The notes beneath the pieces are model-generated. The model saw only the letters and a list, made by a program, of their open reading frames with translations, had not been told where the DNA came from and ran no database searches. Both the position numbers and the translations under genes were made by a program. DNA of 25,112 bases from an archaeon (GTDB lineage: Archaea > Nanobdellota > Nanobdellia > Pacearchaeales > GW2011-AR1), in contig DAIENA010000006.1 of NCBI GenBank assembly GCA_027341315.1, forward strand, positions 1 through 25,112. Direction: 5' to 3'. Below are positions 22,270 through 25,112 of the stretch, in pieces (the first letter of the stretch is position 1; each line of letters opens with the position of its first letter).

Positions 22270-22294
22270 AATAAAATTGTTCCAATTCTAAACA

Positions 22295-22334
22295 TTTATT
22301 AATTATTTTTCTCTTGTTTTAATGAGGGGAGGGG
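22295..22334 (+). promoter_or_regulatory. TATA-like box and ribosome binding site before the platform gene
   Basis: TTTATTAATT (22295-22304) would start transcription near 22320. GAGGGGAGGGG (22324-22334) supplies a purine-rich ribosome binding site just before a TTG at 22338. An ATG at 22322 opens only a seven-codon frame (MRGGVFG) that ends at 22345, overlapping the TTG start. Confidence 0.45.
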
Positions 22335-22337
22335 TTT

Positions 22338-24542
22338 TTGGATAGAGGGGATTTTCTATCCTTTGCTCGCGCGAAAAATAAAATAATCATGGCAAAAGAG
22401 ACGGTTGATAAAATTTTAAGAAAATACGGTTCAAAAATTGAGAGTGAAATAAATTCTGACTCTGGAAATTACAGTTCTTCATACGAAACTTTCAAAGAGG
22501 AGCTCTCAAAAGAATATTCAGGATACGAGCGATGGGCAAACAGCCTCGGAAACATCATAAAAATAAAGCCCTCGAAAAAAGATGAAGAGAAAATCAAAAA
22601 ATCAATTAATTCAGCCCATCTTTCAATTGAACCCTGGCAGGCGATAAGTCTTTCGGTTGTAAGTTTTTTATTGGTTTTTTTAATCGGGCTTTTAATTTCC
22701 GTTGCTGTCGTTTTCATTAATAATGGAAATTTTGCAAGTTTTCCTCTTCTTTTCTTTTTTCTAAGTGTCTTTACTGCATTATTTCTTTTCTCATTTTTAA
22801 ACGGGTATCCAGAAAGAATTGCTAGGAGATGGAGGCTCAAAGCTTCGAGTCAGATGGTTCCGGCGATTTTGTACATTGTAGTTTACATGAGACACACTTC
22901 AAACCTTGAAAAAGCAATTCAATTTGCATCAGAACATTTAGAATATCCTCTTTCTCTTGATTTTAAAAAAATATTCTATGATGTTGAAGTGGGTAAATTC
23001 TCGACGATAAAAGAAAGTCTTGACAATTATCTTGAAAGCTGGAGGGGTTACTCTTCTGAATTTATCGAAGGTTTTCACTTGATTGAATCAAGTCTTTTTG
23101 AACCGGATGAAGCGAGGAGAATTTCAACCCTTGAAAAAGCGCTTCAGGTTGTTCTCGACGGCGTTTATGAAAAAATGCTTAAATTCAGCCATACCGTTCG
23201 AAGTCCTTTAACAAATGTGTATATGCTCGGTGTTGTTCTTCCGACTTTAGGTCTTGCGTTAATTCCTCTTGCTTCGGCGATGCTTGGAGGACTTTTAACA
23301 TACGTTCACGTTTTCATTTTGTTTAATTTAATTATTCCTTTTTTGGTGTATTACCTAACCGAAAACGTTCTTGAAATGAGGCCCGGTGGATACGGAGAAA
23401 CAAACCTTCTTGAGAGAAATCCTCTTTATCCAAAATATAAAAGTCAGTCCCACTACAGAAAAGCTTTTTTGATTACATTTCCTCTTTTTTTAATCAGTTT
23501 AATTCCTCTTATTTTTCAGTTTACTCCAGTTCCAGAATCGCTCGGACTTCTAAAAGATTATACTTTTTCCCAATTAGGGCTTTCGTTTCTTGGTAGCGGA
23601 AGCGTTTTCGGATTCGTTTCGACGTCGACGGGGACAAACGGACCATTTGGTCTTGGCGCCCTTCTTTTGGGTATGCTCTTTCCGATTTCAATTGCTCTTT
23701 TTTTCTCTATTGCTTACAAGAGTAAAACAAAAGAATTAATTGTTGAAAGGGAAAAAACAAAAGAACTTGAGGCGGAATTTAATAATTCTTTATTTCAACT
23801 TGGAAACCGATTAGGAAACGGAGTTCCGCCGGAATTAGTTTTTGGAAAAGTTGCAGAGTCAAGCGCAGGACTTCGTTCGGGAGATTTTTTTAGAAGGGTA
23901 AATTACAATGTCCGCCAAATGGGAATGAGTGTTGACGGGGCGATTTTTGACAAACAGCGAGGGGCGCTTCGGCTTTTTCCGTCGAACCTTATTGCAACGT
24001 CAATGAGAATTTTAATTGAATCCTCTAAAAAAGGGCTGAAGATTGCGGCGATGAGTCTTATGAGTATTTCAGAATATGTTAAAAATTTGGATAAAATTAC
24101 GACGAGACTTAAGGATTTACTTGCAGAAATTATAAGCGACATGAAAAGCAATATGACCTTTTTGGCGCCGTTACTTTCAGGAATTGTCATCGGGCTTGCG
24201 GCGATGATTACGTCGATACTCGGAATGCTTCAGTTAGGAAATTTGTCCGCGACTTCTTCGAGCCTTGGAACTTTAACAAACCTGTTAAGTATATTTCAAT
24301 ATCAAAGCATGATTCCGCCGTATTTTTTACAAATTTCAATTGGAATTTATTTAGTTGAAATAATTTTTATTTTGACGTCGACGCTGGTGACAATTGATTC
24401 CGGGGAAGACAAGCTCGAAAGGACAAGTAAAATCGGAATTAATCTTAAAAGAGGAATGGGGCTTTATTTTGTCATCGCTCTTCTTAGTATTTTAGCGTTA
24501 TACCTTTTGAGTATTTTTGTTTTAGGTAATTTGATTGGTTAA
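22338..24542 (+). CDS. Double T2SSF-domain platform membrane protein (FlaJ/TadB-TadC-like)
   Basis: This is the membrane platform partner of the secretion ATPase, on which pilin-like subunits are assembled. The 734-residue protein has two T2SSF modules. The first cytoplasmic block (about 160-290) contains PAILYIVVYMRHTSNLEKAIQFASEHLEYPLS and SLDNYLESWRGYSSEF. The second (about 480-610) contains FQLGNRLGNGVPPELVFGKV and RQMGMSVDGAIFDKQRGALR. Each is flanked by pairs of hydrophobic segments, about nine in total. The same double arrangement is seen in archaeal FlaJ-like proteins. The start is uncertain: TTG at 22338 follows a good ribosome binding site, while the ATG at 22389 would shorten it by 17 residues without such a site. 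No pilin or prepilin peptidase is in the window. Confidence 0.87.
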   Translation: MDRGDFLSFARAKNKIIMAKETVDKILRKYGSKIESEINSDSGNYSSSYETFKEELSKEYSGYERWANSLGNIIKIKPSKKDEEKIKKSINSAHLSIEPWQAISLSVVSFLLVFLIGLLISVAVVFINNGNFASFPLLFFFLSVFTALFLFSFLNGYPERIARRWRLKASSQMVPAILYIVVYMRHTSNLEKAIQFASEHLEYPLSLDFKKIFYDVEVGKFSTIKESLDNYLESWRGYSSEFIEGFHLIESSLFEPDEARRISTLEKALQVVLDGVYEKMLKFSHTVRSPLTNVYMLGVVLPTLGLALIPLASAMLGGLLTYVHVFILFNLIIPFLVYYLTENVLEMRPGGYGETNLLERNPLYPKYKSQSHYRKAFLITFPLFLISLIPLIFQFTPVPESLGLLKDYTFSQLGLSFLGSGSVFGFVSTSTGTNGPFGLGALLLGMLFPISIALFFSIAYKSKTKELIVEREKTKELEAEFNNSLFQLGNRLGNGVPPELVFGKVAESSAGLRSGDFFRRVNYNVRQMGMSVDGAIFDKQRGALRLFPSNLIATSMRILIESSKKGLKIAAMSLMSISEYVKNLDKITTRLKDLLAEIISDMKSNMTFLAPLLSGIVIGLAAMITSILGMLQLGNLSATSSSLGTLTNLLSIFQYQSMIPPYFLQISIGIYLVEIIFILTSTLVTIDSGEDKLERTSKIGINLKRGMGLYFVIALLSILALYLLSIFVLGNLIG

Positions 24543-24557
24543 ATTTTGAGTGAAGAA

Positions 24558-24567
24558 ATATTTAAAT
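24558..24567 (+). promoter_or_regulatory. TATA-like box of the second cassette gene
   Basis: ATATTTAAAT lies 23-32 bases before the ATG at 24590, a leaderless arrangement giving this gene its own promoter. Confidence 0.45.
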
Positions 24568-24589
24568 AATATTAAATAATAATTAGCTA

Positions 24590-25112
24590 ATGAGTGATAA
24601 ATATTTGGATAAATTGAAAAAGTTTGAAACTTCTGAGAAGAACTTCGGTCAAAGACGGGAATTTGAAAAGGGATATAAATCAACAGTAGGCGATTTTGGT
24701 AGGGAAATTTATTATCCAGTAAAAGTTGATGGCATGGATCCAGAAATGAAAGGGAAATATTTAGGTGATGCAAGCAGATTAATGTCTTATGCTATTAAAA
24801 CAGGAGACTCTTATCGTGCAATACAGGCCCTTGAAATATACAAACGTTTTGGAGTTGCAAATAGGTCCTCAGTTAAAAATAGATTATTAAAAGCATTGGA
24901 ATCTGCGAAAAAAGATAAAAATTTTTATGAGCAGTCTCTCCCCAAAGCAAGAAACTTTTTTGAGGAGTCCAAAAATAAACCTCAAGATTTAACAAAAAAG
25001 TTATTTGGACTTGGCGCCGTCGCGGGATTTGTTTTTAGTTTGTTTTTCTTGTCGTCAAACGTCACGGGAAACGTGATTGGAAACGCCGGTGCGTCGTCGA
25101 ACAATGTCGCCG
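24590..25112 (+). CDS. Unknown protein with shared C-terminal membrane cassette (head B), cut by the window end
   Basis: The frame is open from the ATG at 24590 to the window edge, 174 codons. The N-terminal 140 residues are charged and mostly helical, with no recognised domain. The segment DASRLMSYAIKTGDSYRAIQ (60-79) and the Ala/Leu pattern after it look like a short alpha-helical repeat or bundle. They show no similarity to the head of the gene at 21382. From residue 141 the protein is identical to the other cassette (LGAVAGFVFSLFFLSSNV, then TGNVIGNAGASSNNVA) to the end of the window. No signal peptide is present. Head B should be cytoplasmic and tail-anchored. A TATA-like box just upstream separates it from the platform gene. 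Confidence 0.72.
   Translation, partial: MSDKYLDKLKKFETSEKNFGQRREFEKGYKSTVGDFGREIYYPVKVDGMDPEMKGKYLGDASRLMSYAIKTGDSYRAIQALEIYKRFGVANRSSVKNRLLKALESAKKDKNFYEQSLPKARNFFEESKNKPQDLTKKLFGLGAVAGFVFSLFFLSSNVTGNVIGNAGASSNNVA
25010..25112 (+). repeat. Membrane-cassette repeat, copy 2 (incomplete at window end)
   Basis: It matches 22111-22213 at 100 of 103 bases, with only synonymous changes, and continues beyond the window. Upstream of base 25010 the two genes stop resembling each other abruptly. Confidence 0.95.

Overview
The window looks like a piece of a small-genome, A+T-rich archaeon, most likely of the DPANN group (Pacearchaeota/Woesearchaeota-like; this placement is inference from gene content). 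Evidence for archaea: an Orc1/Cdc6 initiator, both subunits of the archaea-specific DNA polymerase D, archaeal-type cytidylate kinase, a Hef-type helicase and an XPF-type nuclease, an archaeal DRG/TGS GTPase and a double T2SSF platform protein. Most transcription units have a TATA-like box 20-30 bases upstream of the start codon, as expected for leaderless archaeal mRNAs. Only a few genes carry a Shine-Dalgarno sequence.

Layout. (1) 1-628 is an intergenic, almost pure A/T region that I read as a chromosomal replication origin: four related 22-base origin-recognition-box-like sequences flank an A/T-only core. (2) 629-6908 is a tight rightward replication operon: cdc6/orc1, PolD small subunit (DP1) and PolD large subunit (DP2). 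(3) 6919-9707 holds a TctA-like membrane permease (leftward), a strikingly eukaryote-like tyrosyl-tRNA synthetase and a small membrane protein. (4) 9727-11799 holds a DRG-like GTPase with a TGS domain and eroded G motifs (leftward), then an unexpected homologue of the ArmA/Rmt 16S rRNA m7G1405 methyltransferases and a small tail-anchored protein. (5) 11803-14616 is a leftward repair cluster in which the usual euryarchaeal Hef protein appears as two genes, helicase and XPF-type nuclease, with a cytidylate kinase gene between them. (6) 14863-16200 holds a C39-like cysteine-peptidase-like protein and a membrane M50-like protein that has lost HExxH. (7) 16302-25112 is an envelope or type IV pilus-like region: PRC-barrel protein, two paralogous membrane proteins, two leftward coiled-coil proteins, a long secretion ATPase, a double T2SSF platform protein, and two proteins with unrelated N-terminal parts but nearly identical C-terminal membrane cassettes.

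The most notable items are the origin; the shared C-terminal membrane cassette (100 of 103 bases identical, all three differences synonymous) joined to unrelated heads at a sharp change in CpG density; the ArmA-like methyltransferase; the split Hef; and the repeated remnants of a gene 3' end at 17850-17957. No CRISPR array, insertion sequence, tRNA or rRNA gene was recognised.
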